NCBI GenBank assembly: GCA_002943765.1
Contig: PQWQ01000009.1
Coordinates: forward strand, 682,001-746,000
Direction of reading: 5' to 3'
Source: Psoroptes ovis
Lineage: Eukaryota; Arthropoda; Arachnida; Sarcoptiformes; Psoroptidae
Length of the DNA stretch: 64,000 bases
Under the pieces are notes generated by a model that was not told the origin of the DNA, made no database searches, and saw only the letters and a list, made by a program, of their open reading frames with translations. A program made the translations under genes and the position numbers. This document shows positions 46,301-56,689 of the stretch, in pieces. Numbering within the stretch: the first letter of the stretch is position 1; every line of letters starts with the position of its first letter.

Positions 46301-47934
46301 AAATCTTTTCTTTTAGCCATATCTGTTGTTTCCGTCTTTGCCATCATCATGTGGAGCATATTTGATTCTAAATTTGATAGACCAATTAACTCATCTTCCA
46401 TTGTCTGGACTTCATAATCATCGGGTTTTGTATTTTTCATTTCTTTTCTTTCATTTGTATCGGAATTTTGTTGAACTTGCGACCTCATATCATTACTTGT
46501 TGTATTCATGGTTTCGCACACATAACTTTCTTTAACTTTTGTTCTTGGTGTATTTGATTGGCGTTGTGGGTATTCAATCATCTTTCTTTGTGGAGACGTA
46601 ATCGATCGATAATTTCCTTTGTTAACATTAGATTGATTTGTCCATCTTGGATTGTCTTGCTGAGGTGTTTGGCACAGAATTTCATGATGGCCACCTCTAC
46701 AAATCCTACATACTCGTTCTGAACCACAGTTACTCATACGATGTCCTTTTTCTAAACATCTGATGCACAAATTTTTTTCCCAAATTATATTTCTTTTGGT
46801 CTTCAACGGTATTCTAGCGCGGCAATCAACAGATGTATGCGTTGGACTACTACAAAAGTAACAATAGGTTGACCGTGTATTTTGTCTCTGTGGACTTGTT
46901 TTAACAATTGGACCACAACTCAGGAAATCATCAAAAAGATTATGATCTTCTCTTCTGCTTCTAGCCAATTTATGTTCTTTTTCCAATACTTCGACAATGG
47001 TACTTAGATCAGTTTCACTAACACAACCCAATTTACTAACGATTTCATATGTCAATTTTTGATAGATGATTCTTTTGAATTGATACGTGTAAGCGGGATT
47101 AATATTGACCTTCGTCATTAATTTTTCAGTTTTCTTTATGTCTTCCAATATTCGTTCCATACCCATTATATCGAAATTATTTGTCAACTTTGGAAGACTT
47201 CTTAACTGTTGAGCTATATGTAAAACGACTTCATACGGATCATAAAATTTTTCACGCAATATAGTTTTGACCTTATCGTAGTCGTCTTCATCGCCCATAC
47301 TATTTATAAGTTGTCGACTTGGTCCATCTAATTTTTCAGCAATTATATCGATTTTTCGTTGCGGGGGTAAACAGCTAAGGTCTAAAAGTGATGTTAGACT
47401 TTCGAAAAATTTCCGAAAATCTAAAAATTTCCCCGAAAATGGTTTAATTTTTTCAATTTCTTTTAGAATAAATTTTTCAGGCATCGTTTTTGGTTCAGCT
47501 TCGGTTGTCATTGTGATTGTTTCCTGTTGAACTTGTTGATTAGTTATATTTGACTTACTTGGTTCATTTTTAGCTTTAGTTGCGTCGTCTTGGATGGTCA
47601 TTTCAAATATATTTATTTTTTTGATGTCCTGCTTTGTTTTGTCGGCCACTTCGTATATTTTATCAAGTTTCTGATGATAATCTGTATTGATCAATTCATA
47701 TTTTTCGGAATCAAACGGAAGTCCATGTTCACGTCCATAATCTGCTGATGCTTTGAATTTGGCTCGATAGTCTGCGACTCTCTTCGCTAATTCCAATGTT
47801 TTCTTTACCAAATCGTAAGCATCAATCGTTTTTTCGTTAATTTGGTTAAATACTTCAGTTATCATTCGCCTAATAACTGGCTTCTCTTTCTCCAATTCCT
47901 GGAGATTCTTCGTCAAAACGTCGGAGGTACTCAT
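41803..47934 (-). CDS. Gag-Pol-Env polyprotein of the retroelement (2043 aa)
   Basis: One frame from ATG to TAA. Residues about 155-330 resemble the DUF1759 gag region of BEL/Pao elements (IEKIKPFSGKFLDFRKFFE). Three zinc knuckles follow (358-371 CX2CX4HX4C, 390-403 CX2CX4HX4C, 409-421 CX2CX3HX4C). Protease has DSGA at 565-568 and ALGRDAM downstream. Reverse transcriptase has LPFGLKNAP (830-838) and YIDD (861-864). RNase H begins near TDAS (1009-1012). Integrase has an HX3HX29CX2C finger (1199-1236) and catalytic Asp1265, Asp1323 and Glu1359 (D-35-E). The envelope-like part runs from about Met1520: hydrophobic leader, furin-like RRRKR (1613-1617) before FVGS, coiled-coil-like heptads, membrane anchor about 1980-2002 and a basic tail. 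All catalytic residues are present, so it looks intact. Confidence 0.93.
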   Translation of the reverse strand: MSTSDVLTKNLQELEKEKPVIRRMITEVFNQINEKTIDAYDLVKKTLELAKRVADYRAKFKASADYGREHGLPFDSEKYELINTDYHQKLDKIYEVADKTKQDIKKINIFEMTIQDDATKAKNEPSKSNITNQQVQQETITMTTEAEPKTMPEKFILKEIEKIKPFSGKFLDFRKFFESLTSLLDLSCLPPQRKIDIIAEKLDGPSRQLINSMGDEDDYDKVKTILREKFYDPYEVVLHIAQQLRSLPKLTNNFDIMGMERILEDIKKTEKLMTKVNINPAYTYQFKRIIYQKLTYEIVSKLGCVSETDLSTIVEVLEKEHKLARSRREDHNLFDDFLSCGPIVKTSPQRQNTRSTYCYFCSSPTHTSVDCRARIPLKTKRNIIWEKNLCIRCLEKGHRMSNCGSERVCRICRGGHHEILCQTPQQDNPRWTNQSNVNKGNYRSITSPQRKMIEYPQRQSNTPRTKVKESYVCETMNTTSNDMRSQVQQNSDTNERKEMKNTKPDDYEVQTMEDELIGLSNLESNMLHMMMAKTETTDMAKRKDLEEPVVVKAQVNGFEQELMIDSGANISFITPMYVKKLLLKEKPSNENIITLGSNVHIKGICTTTVKIENIEHEVKFYVVPHEKDIIALGRDAMRSFGISIIPEDENKWKVKINIGQGKEKDVEDHDIGKLLKKYKDVFAKNKEDIGCIKNEMAQIHLSNEIPITCRPYPCTAMDQEIIDKEIDRLLKMDVIEPSNSPFCFPIVLVDKKDEGKKTRLCVDYRKLNDVTIVEHYPMPKISDIDERLINSTYFTTLDISQGYYHVMIDPDDRGKTGFVTKYDQYQWKRLPFGLKNAPMIFQRIIWSLIKRNNLHMYCHNYIDDIIIFSRTKKEHLTHLDNVMNVLLKENIKLKLSKCIFGMKSIIFLGHKISEHGIAPCRSNVEAIVKAEPPKNLKDLRGFLGKINYYHKFIPNRAEKTYYLTELLKKNQKWEWTENQQKEFENLKNLLIKEPILKLFNPKFEIKIYTDASLKGIGAVLKQIHPNEQEYPVAYFSKKLLPYQQRYSASELECLAILEAVEYWHYWLVGQNFTIVTDHKPLESLKKIKKPKTRLFNWALRLSSYQFNIVYRKGVDNQEADYLSRHPIHDLEEMAKAPMIMFTNLWEDTDKIMAIQKNYNPKQLNKCYEKNGIIYRKKKNFEQIFIPKEEAENELRRTHHEFGHIGSVHLYEHYSRRYYTPDIMKIIKKVVQNCEVCNITKKNSYRFGFMGQIGPAKLPFEIIHIDTIGGFQSFGSNKRFLHLAIDAFTRFIWIICSKTQTAKDMINLVKKIQSVTKPKLIIADQYPAIKGTEFKTYLKRNNIGIMFIPRDHPSSNGIVERVNQTICDRIRHKIYETSKEKRTLSWATHAAKAAEEYNKTIHSVTKYSPLFLLTGYDAEKILGPEEVVEARKIAFQNSNLMHEKNKKKYDETRKELPLEIIDEVYVSKGNALNRKKLDARFEGPFPVVDKEGNTMLKIQKKGKLEKVHISQVKPKFHPCNMVLLTSLMLIHLANGKYEPSVADPIVWEKTDHTITKELVNTYYYIRLVNPCSILKRTDRRFECNARYDFWIMETINKNCDKINITYDDFMEENRRRKRFVGSILKGTKFLFENYDKVLHIGQTIVGFVTNWFERKKIKSLKETQRKQQEQIKVLMNSQKEILKEMVDKLDKMGEIQMNNRKTMEDLIDGLHYDLMVGSQMVTISQNLKKFFNELARGIIPIEFELLFPGIVTSEDKYEQWEFVGCDLSSHSDLILEFIQPQPYDELIVYESHPFTLYKQQEDKFCMYEYSGPRYMLYNLEKDCVKRLHLHPHHKKRSESFIINKPTSCQEDDEIEKLWVKKFCETKSKFNQEELQIHYNNKFIFVYCYKQLITIENITSECENKIYKIPQKKEFIAGSFHHRPSVRKTLGNHSFHLYENELIGKNLYSGIYNYSIQTKNIDQLLAEMNNLDEPEEDRFNKWLMLIPTGVCLLIIIAGVLIVILRRIKLTKKKRKILERSQEFIELENQARSQGSNSPEVDDTAV

Positions 47935-47969
47935 CTTATTAATATTTTGTAATGTTCAATCTTGCTGGC

Positions 47970-48407
47970 TTATAAGATATACGTGGTGGTGAGCGCAATT
48001 TTGGTTGAATTTAACTTTCTTTTTTCACGAAATAAATTTTTGACACAACAACAAGTTTTTTTTTTTTTTTTTTTCGTAAAAGTTTTATTTATTGATAAAA
48101 AATGATAATGACAACATTTGATGAAAATAACGACTGACTGAATAATAATTGACAAAATTGACAATTTTGATTAAAATGACGGAAAATATATACATTATGA
48201 GAAAGGAATGTGATAGAAAGGTAATTAAATCGAGGATGTTTTGACTACTTTAAATCATAATGATGTGCATGTTTAGCCAATGTGATTAGATTGGAATTTT
48301 TGCCAAATATGGTAATCAGCTAAACATTATCATCATTAAGCTAACGATTTAAAAATTAATGATGTTAAATAACATCTCTTTAGATCAATAACTACCATTT
48401 CTATTAC
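47970..48407 (-). repeat. 5' LTR of the retroelement (438 bp)
   Basis: Matches 41287-41723 base for base as far as I can read, except for one extra T in the T run (19 against 18). In element orientation it starts GTAATAGAAATGG and ends CTTATAA, so it lacks the usual TG..CA ends. Errantivirus LTRs also depart from TG..CA. It would hold the element's promoter; I cannot locate the start site. Confidence 0.92.
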
Positions 48408-48411
48408 ATAT
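48408..48411. repeat. Target-site duplication ATAT (right copy)
   Basis: Partner of 41283-41286, immediately after the right LTR. Confidence 0.5.
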
Positions 48412-51400
48412 TTATTATATAATATCGATGATACAAGCAAGATATGGTACCCAATTGGACAATTAAACTTTTGATGATTGTTAGTTAGTTTTATTATTGA
48501 AAATAATTACAACCAAAATTTATGATGACAATCGAAATGCACATACATATACACACAAAATGTTTTCATGTTTTCGCAATTGCTAAATGACAAAATGTGA
48601 TAGATCCTGTCATGAATAAAGATAACAAAAAAAAAAAAAAAAAAGGTTAAATGTTAATGATTTATGCATATTTTAATTAAAAAAAAAATTCTACAACTTT
48701 TCATATGAATAATAATAATAAATTATCATTAGAGTTTCATCAAAGCTTGTACTACGTTTTTTCTCCTCATCATCATCATCATACTCAGCTGATTAATGAA
48801 AGAAATTTTTAATTTCGTTTTTTTTTCAGCTTCAGTCACTGATGATAATGACACACGATCATTTCATTTTTTGCATGCAGACAAGAGGGAAAATAAACAA
48901 ACAATTAACAACAGCAGCTCAAATACATAGAGATTGAAATCAATTTTGGATCAATATTGAAGCAAAATACTAAATACAATTCCTTTCGATAATTATGAAT
49001 AAAACTAATGAAACAAAATATATGGAATTAAATAAATAAATAAAAATGAAAATGAATGAAAATAAAAAACAGAAGCATTTTTGAGAAATACAATGGCAAA
49101 AGAAATGAATTCAATCAGCAAAACTTTATGAAAACGAAAAAAAAAAAATGGAGCAAAATTTTCATTCATTTATTCTGGGGCTCAGCCAATCTATGAATCG
49201 TTACATAAAGACGACTTGAATGTAATTCATTCCGTTGCTCCTTGTCCTGGTCGATTGATCCTTTTCACTTTTTCTTTGGCCGTATGATGATGGAAATTAT
49301 TTCGAAATGAAATGTATGTTTGTATGGCCATTGTATATAAATATAAACATAAACAACAACAACAACAGCAGCAGCAATATACTTTTAATGTTCATGTCAT
49401 TATTTGGGATTATATTCTTTTTTGGCGCCCATAATAATAATAATAATAATAATAATCATAATCATAATAATCATCATCATCATCAAACCTAAACATCACT
49501 TCTTTTCAATTTTTTTTTTTTTTTGGTTCATTCATTTGAATTCAATTCGATTCATAATGCTATGTATGTATAGCTTGAAATAATAATGTTTGGTAATGAC
49601 AATGATAATGTTTGTCATTATTTCACATTTCATTACAATGGCCCAATTTAATAAAGTTTTTTTTTTTGCATTGTTTTCTATGGAAAAAAGATGGAAATTT
49701 CTCTTTTTTTTCATTTTAAAATACAAAAACAATGTAACGAAATTGAATTGATATGAAAAGAATTTCTTTTTTTTTACAAAAAGAAATATTCAAAAATAAC
49801 ATGAAAAATATTCTTAAAGTTTTTTTTTGGAACATTTGATTGAGTTATTTACAAGAGTTATTTTTACGGTCATTTCAGTTATCTCACACTCGAAAATCTA
49901 TAGAATGAAAAAGATTCAAATTTTGAATTATTAATTTCGGAAGAATCGGACTATTGACCATTGAATGTACAGGATTTTGAACTGAAATGATAATGAAAAA
50001 AAAATGTAAAACAAATCGACAAAATTACTAACAAAACAATGAAGAAAAAATTATTATTATTATTATAATAATCAGACAAAATGACTCAATTATTTTATTG
50101 TCTGTCGATTCGAATAAATCGCTAAATAATGGATTGAAAAACAAGGAAACATAACAAAACAGATTTTATAACCGCTAACACAACTATTTTCATTGTGGTC
50201 ATTTGTTTTCTTCGTTTTTTATACTTCGAAATAATAACAATTACTGGTACAAACTGAAAAATATGGTCATGGTTAATGGTCATCATTATCATCATCCTGT
50301 ACCCAATGATGAAACACCCAGTGTTTCAAGCAAAAAAAAAAAAAAAGAGTAAAATTTAAAATCAAACATATAAAAACGTGCATTTCTCGTCTCGGATCAT
50401 TTTGTAATTTTAGTGAATTATGAAAAACATACAATCCACAAAGATTATAGACCATTCGCTTTGTTTTCAGTTTCATCATCTTCTATGGATTGGTTTGGTG
50501 TTAATAACATTTTCAAAATTCAAAAAATATTATCATTAATATTATTATTATTATTATAATGTGAATACAAAGCCATAGATTATTAAAATCAAATTCAAAA
50601 GTCAAAATAGAGACGAAAAAGAAGCAATTTTCACGTATAAGCAATAAAAATCCCTTGAAAAAAAATCTAATGAAAATTAACAGCCAAATAATAATAATGA
50701 TGACCGTAAAAAATGGCTATGAACGGATAGTTTTGATTTTTTTTTTTTGACATAAAACAACCGAATATAAAGAATAATAATTATCATTTAATGTCATTAT
50801 GATTATGATTATAATTATTATATATGTGTGACAATTAATTTGAATTTGAAGTCAAATAAAAAAAATTGATGCAATATTAAATTATTTATTAGTAATTACA
50901 ACAATACTTACCGATGTTTTTCGGGCATATTTACATAAAATTTAAATTAATTCAAATTAATTTCACTTCAGAATCAAAGAATCAATTCAATTCATTCATT
51001 TTTTCTTTACATTTTCAAAATTTCAAAAATTATATAATAACACTGTACAAAGGTTGAACAATGAATGAACAATGAAAGCAAATGTTTTCGATTCGAAAAA
51101 ATTCGAAAATATATTCACGATCAATGGCTGCTTCACAGTTGTGTTGACTACTACTTTAACATTAATAATCGTCATTTTCTCTCGCTGTTGCTAATGCTGC
51201 TAGCAGCCAAAATTTTCCGCGTTTTTTCTCCAAATTCGAAAAAAAAAAATCCATTTTCAACATTTTTCTGTGCTACTACCATTTTTTTCAAACAAAGAAA
51301 TTCGAATTTCGAATTTTGAATTTTTTTTTTTTTTTTGATACTTTGTATATTTTTGCATTTCCTTCCACAAATGATGACAGTAGCATTATGCTTCTACCAA

Positions 51401-54400
51401 ATTCTATTGAAATCTCATCGATTATTTATTTATATCTGTTTCAAAAGAATAATAATGAAACAAAGAAAAAACATATAAAGAATCAAGAAGAATAATAATC
51501 AAGAAAAAAACGCCACCTAATGAATGAATATTGTTCAAAAAACAAACTAAGCAACAAAAAGAAGAATCAAATCAAAAATTGATTAATAGTTGAAATGAAT
51601 ATTGTTTCTTGATTTATGTTTTGAAACAAAGCAACAAACTCTAGAGAGAGAGAGGGAGAAAAACATGATTCAAATGAAAAAAATGATGAATTTTTTCATT
51701 CCATTATTAATAATAATTCTTTACATAAAATCTTCATAATAATCATTCATCACTATTTGATGATGGTGTGGTGGTCAAATGCCTTTTTGCATTTGCATTA
51801 GTTGAAAAGCAGCAAAAAAAATTGCTGTGTATAGCAAATATTCAAAAGATTCGGCGTAAGTTTGGCGTAATAGATTGGCGCCATTATTTTCAATAAAGAA
51901 TATAAAATGTAAAATAAAAAAGCACAACGAAGGACGTTTTTCTAATGAGATATTTCGGGTAATAAGAAAAAATGAACATAGCAATGAAAATGAAATGCTA
52001 TTAATCTTTTCTATACAATTTTTTCAGTTTTTTTTTCTTAATTTTGGCCATTTTATTGTATTGTATCATGTACTAAAGAAAAAATAAAACAAAAAATATG
52101 TGTGCATAGGATTTTTTTTTCTTGGAAAGAATTTGCAGCCAAAACTAGTAATCAAGATATCAAATATCGGAAAAAGGAAATGAAAAATTTCGATGAAAAA
52201 CGCATATTATTCTATTATCGCATGAATTATTATAATTACTATTTTCTGAATTAAAAATGATTGATTTATATATTTTGAGGTATTGATTTTTTTTTATTTG
52301 AATTTAAAAATAATGACAAAAAAAAAATTTGCAAATTCAACAAAAAAAGATGGACGATTCCAATCGTTGTTGTTATCATCTTAAGAAATGTGTCGTCAAC
52401 ATGAAAAACTGAAAAAAAATGTGACAACCTCGAAAGGCTTCCTGATACAAATGTTTCAGCTTTGAAAAAAAAAATTCTTTTGACACATTTTCCCAAAGAA
52501 TATCGATATGTGTGAAAAAATCTGCTGAATTTATTGGTTATTTTGAACATTCTTGAATCGATTTTAAAAATAATAATAATAATATGAAAAACGAAAGCAA
52601 AAGTAAGTGAAAATAAATTCATAAATTTTAAAATATTCATCAAACAAACAAACAAGATATATAAATACATAAAACGCTAAACAAACAGTAATGTATTTCA
52701 GTTATATATTGTGCATGTTTGAGTGGGGAAAGAAAGTTTTCAAAAAGATGCAAATAAAGAAAAATGAAAAAAAACCAAATCAAATGAAAGAAAAATGACT
52801 ATGCTACTTTTTTTCGTCGACGAACAATTGACATGGATCGATGAAAATAAAAAAATGAAAATTTGAATATTTTCCCGTTATTTTATCGATGCCTCCATTA
52901 AATTGAATAATATAAAAAATGAGAAAAAGTGAATTTCTCAAAAAAGCAAGAAAAAAGCATTTCGGAAGAAATTGAAATTGAAAACTTTAAATTTGAAAAA
53001 TTTTTTCCAGAATGAAAAAAAAAGAAACGTTCGATCTATTATTGGCCAATGAATTGAAAATTCAATATTAATTCAAAAATGAAGAATAAAAAAAAATTCA
53101 TTTCAGGATCGAAAAAGAATAAGAAGAAAAAATAATTGAAAATGTATCAAATGGTCAATGTCCATTAGGATTAAATGTGAATTGAAAAATTTTTTTTTTC
53201 TCTTTCAACTACACAAAAGAATATTTTCTTATTATTATTCAGAAAAAAAAATATTCAACGTTGAATGAATGGTATTTGCTGTTGGTATTGTTGCATTATC
53301 CAATTCACATTTATACCGCAATGGTCATTGAAAAAAAAAAATTAGATGGAAAATGTTTTAATATTCATTTTAATTCAATTCGAAATTGAGAGCAAAAAAA
53401 AATATGTTATTCAAAATGTGTGAGTAACAAATAACAAACAAACATCATAATCATCTTATAATAATAATAATAATAATAATGGATCATCAATTTATCACGC
53501 AAATAAGATCTAAATTCATTTGGTATCAATGATACCTAAGATATTTTTTTAGTCTCCATATTGAGCCAATTATTATTATAATTTTATACGAGATCATCAA
53601 GTAAACAAACAAAAAATAAACGGAAATATTATTATTATTGAAAATGAAGAAATCTTATATTTTATGAATTTGAAGAATTTGAAATTCATATACGTGATCA
53701 TCGAATACTTAGACATTTATATATTCTTTGGTCTTGTGTTTATATATGAACAGGCAATCGTGTGAAACAAAACTAAAAATATTTCATTATTTTTCAAACA
53801 TTTTTCAATTCATTATTCATTCGAAATACTGGCAATATATTTATATCCATAGACAAAACATGCAAGAAACATATTTATAAACATTACTATGCACTCGGAT
53901 TCTTGAAAATCTAATGGTAAATATATATTATTCTTTGGTTCATGAATCAGATTGTATTGATGATGATGATGGTAGCGATATTATAAATAAAAAATGTGAA
54001 AAATGAAATGAAATGAAAAATGTATAACATTGAAAATATACACAGCAAAAAATGATAATAATAGTTATAGTTATGCTTCAGTAGGCTTGAAGAGGGTCAT
54101 CATCGTTATTATTATCGATTGCCGTGCCAAAATACTATACTGAAAAACAAAATTCAAATAATATTCCAAATGGACTCACGAATCAATTCTTTGCAATGTA
54201 TCATATTTTGTTTGGTTTTTTTTGTTTTTAAAAATTATTCAAAATTATTTTTGTACAAGTTTAAACTCACTGAATGTACACTGAGAAGAAATGTTCTTCC
54301 GTTTGATTATGATCTTTGACATGAGCTCACATTCATTTATTATATCACAAATTCACAAAATATCATTAATGATTGTATTGAGGTTTAGCTTAATATTGGT

Positions 54401-55730
54401 TCAATGGTGATTCATGAATAATGTTCATCCATATTGACACATACGAATTTTATTTATTTGAATTATTTGAAACATCCAAAACGTGATATAATATCTGTAA
54501 GAGCACAAAAATTATTCAATCAATTCATATGCGAGAAAAATACATGAAGATTTGAATACTTTCAAGCTTCAAAGATCAGTGAGAAACTTTGAACAGTCAA
54601 AACATCAAAGTCATTAATTTTCAATGCATCTTGCTCAACAAAAATTAATTCCTGACAATGAAAATTTGTTGTTTATGAGAGAAACATGAATTTTCGCAGA
54701 CAATTTGCAATCAACCGGCAAACTGTTAAGTGTTTTTTTTATTGCATTTTATTCGACAATTGATGGTTGGTCATCATCATTATTATCGTCACAATTAAAT
54801 GGCACGAGATCATTTGAACAAAAATGGGAAAAAATAATAATTTCACAATGTATCAAACACGGTAATTGACACCCACCAAACAAAACAGTCAATATATACG
54901 CACATCACGCGAAAATTGAATACGATAACACTTCGGTATAATAATAATTGTAACAATTGTAAAAACAACAACAATTTTAGCAACATGCCAAAACTTAGAT
55001 AATGATGATGATGATGGGCTTCCATATCTTTGGCGGAGAATGTTGGAATATTTTCTGAAAAAAAATGTGAAACTTGAATTATTTCAATTGATTCATTATT
55101 CTTTTGGTTCAGACCAATCATTGATATCTCGAAACAAAAACAAAAAATATCGTTTATCCATATCGCTGGTTGTCATCCTTTTTTTTGAAAATTTCTTTGC
55201 AGGGTACTTTATATGACAAACAACGAAACAGAAAAGCACCAAAAAAACACCACAACCAAGCGACCAGAGAATGCTTGGTGGCAACAAAAACTGAAAAAAA
55301 AACAAAGTGACTTCAGCAGAATTTTACTTTTCAAAAAAAAAAATAAAATAAAATAAAATATCAAAAACGTGACATGAAAATTAAAATAAAACAAAAAAGC
55401 CACTGCTGTTCTGCGATATGATCACAACTTGGTGAAAATGGTTTACCCCAGAATAAACATATGAAAATTTGAAAAAAACAAAAAAAATTACTTCATGATC
55501 ATCACCATCACCATCACCACCAAAGTCATAATGGTTAATGATGAACTAAACTACCCTCGGGACTTTTTTTGTGAAAATTTTTCTTCAAAACAAAAATATG
55601 GCATCATAATCGTGATATAATAATGAAAAGCAGCAATATATATATATAAATTAATAGAAGATAAAATTGAAAATGAATTTTTTTTTTCAAATTTCAAGTT
55701 TAAATAATCGGACAATGTCATGCAAAATTA

Positions 55731-55751
55731 CACACACACACACACACACAC
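55731..55751. repeat. CA microsatellite
   Basis: 21-bp CA tract in the gene-poor right part. Confidence 0.9.
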
Positions 55752-56670
55752 TCTTTGATGTACACATAATGGTGTTTAATGGTTTAATCATTTTCTGTGG
55801 TGTTTCAATTTTATAATATGTACAAAATTAATAACATTTGCACACACTTCCTTTTTTGTTAAAATATCGATACGAACAATTGATTCGTAATGGACAATTT
55901 AACATTTACTAAAATACGTATATATGAGAGTGTGTGATTTATTTTGCACAGAATTATAATAAAAAAAACACATGCAAACATTTTGGCCTATGTATGCATT
56001 GTATTGACGATAATAATTACTAAAGTAATTTATAATTCATTTTAATCAATCAATCAATCAATCAATGTTTTCGAAAGTACAACGAAAATTGTATTGAAAT
56101 TTCATTTTTTTCACCTGTTCAAAAATATTGAAATTGATTTATAATTGAAATTAATCTTTGAATTGAAATCTAAATCTGAATAATTGAAACTTTTTTTTGG
56201 CTGGCATTCTAATTCATACATTCGAATGTTTGAAAATGTTTCAAGAAATAATTTTTCTTTTGATATCAAAAACTTTGCAAAAATTCTATTCAACGTATTA
56301 ACATCAATACCATAGAAGATAGAATCATCGATTCCATATAAAAATATTATTTTTGAGATGAAAATGAAAATAAATTGCAAAAAGACAAGGGATTTACGAT
56401 TTATAATATTTGCAGATTGAATCGATTTTATTCTTTTTTTTTTTTGAAATTGTGAATCAATTCTCAAGTTTTTTTCTTCATCTTCTTCATTGTATTAAGC
56501 GAAATTTTTTCTTTAAGTCAAAATGATATATTTAAGAACTTTGAAGACAACAACAAGAGAAAAAGAAAAGGCTTAAAACGTCAAGATTTTCAAAATTCCA
56601 AAAAAAAAAAAAAAATTCTTGTATTCAATACACATTTCATTTTGCTTTGTTTTTATCTTTTTGGAATTGA

Positions 56671-56689
56671 ACACACACACACACACACA
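56671..56689. repeat. CA microsatellite
   Basis: 19-bp AC tract in the gene-poor right part. Confidence 0.85.

Larger units (their letters stand above)
41287..48407 (-). mobile_element. Complete LTR retroelement with envelope-like gene
   Basis: A 7.1-kb element in minus orientation: 5' LTR 47970-48407, leader of 35 bp, one 2043-codon frame (47934-41803), purine tract near 41726-41737, 3' LTR 41287-41723, flanked by ATAT. The order gag, protease, reverse transcriptase, RNase H, integrase is that of Ty3/gypsy elements, followed by an envelope-like part as in insect errantiviruses. No internal stop or frameshift is seen. Boundaries may shift by one or two bases because the flanks and LTR ends share AT letters. 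Confidence 0.93.

Noticed and set aside
42000..46500. Plus-strand open frames opposite the retroelement
   Set aside because: Antisense shadows of the 2043-codon polyprotein.
52266..52670. 134-codon minus-strand open frame with hydrophobic stretches
   Set aside because: Dominated by Phe, Ile, Leu and Lys from AT-rich DNA and T runs; no motif, no splice or poly(A) context.
55096..55305. 69-codon minus-strand frame with a membrane-like helix, an acceptor-like TTTCAG and a charged tail
   Set aside because: Looks like a terminal exon in composition, but I found no partner exon in phase upstream and no family match, so not called.
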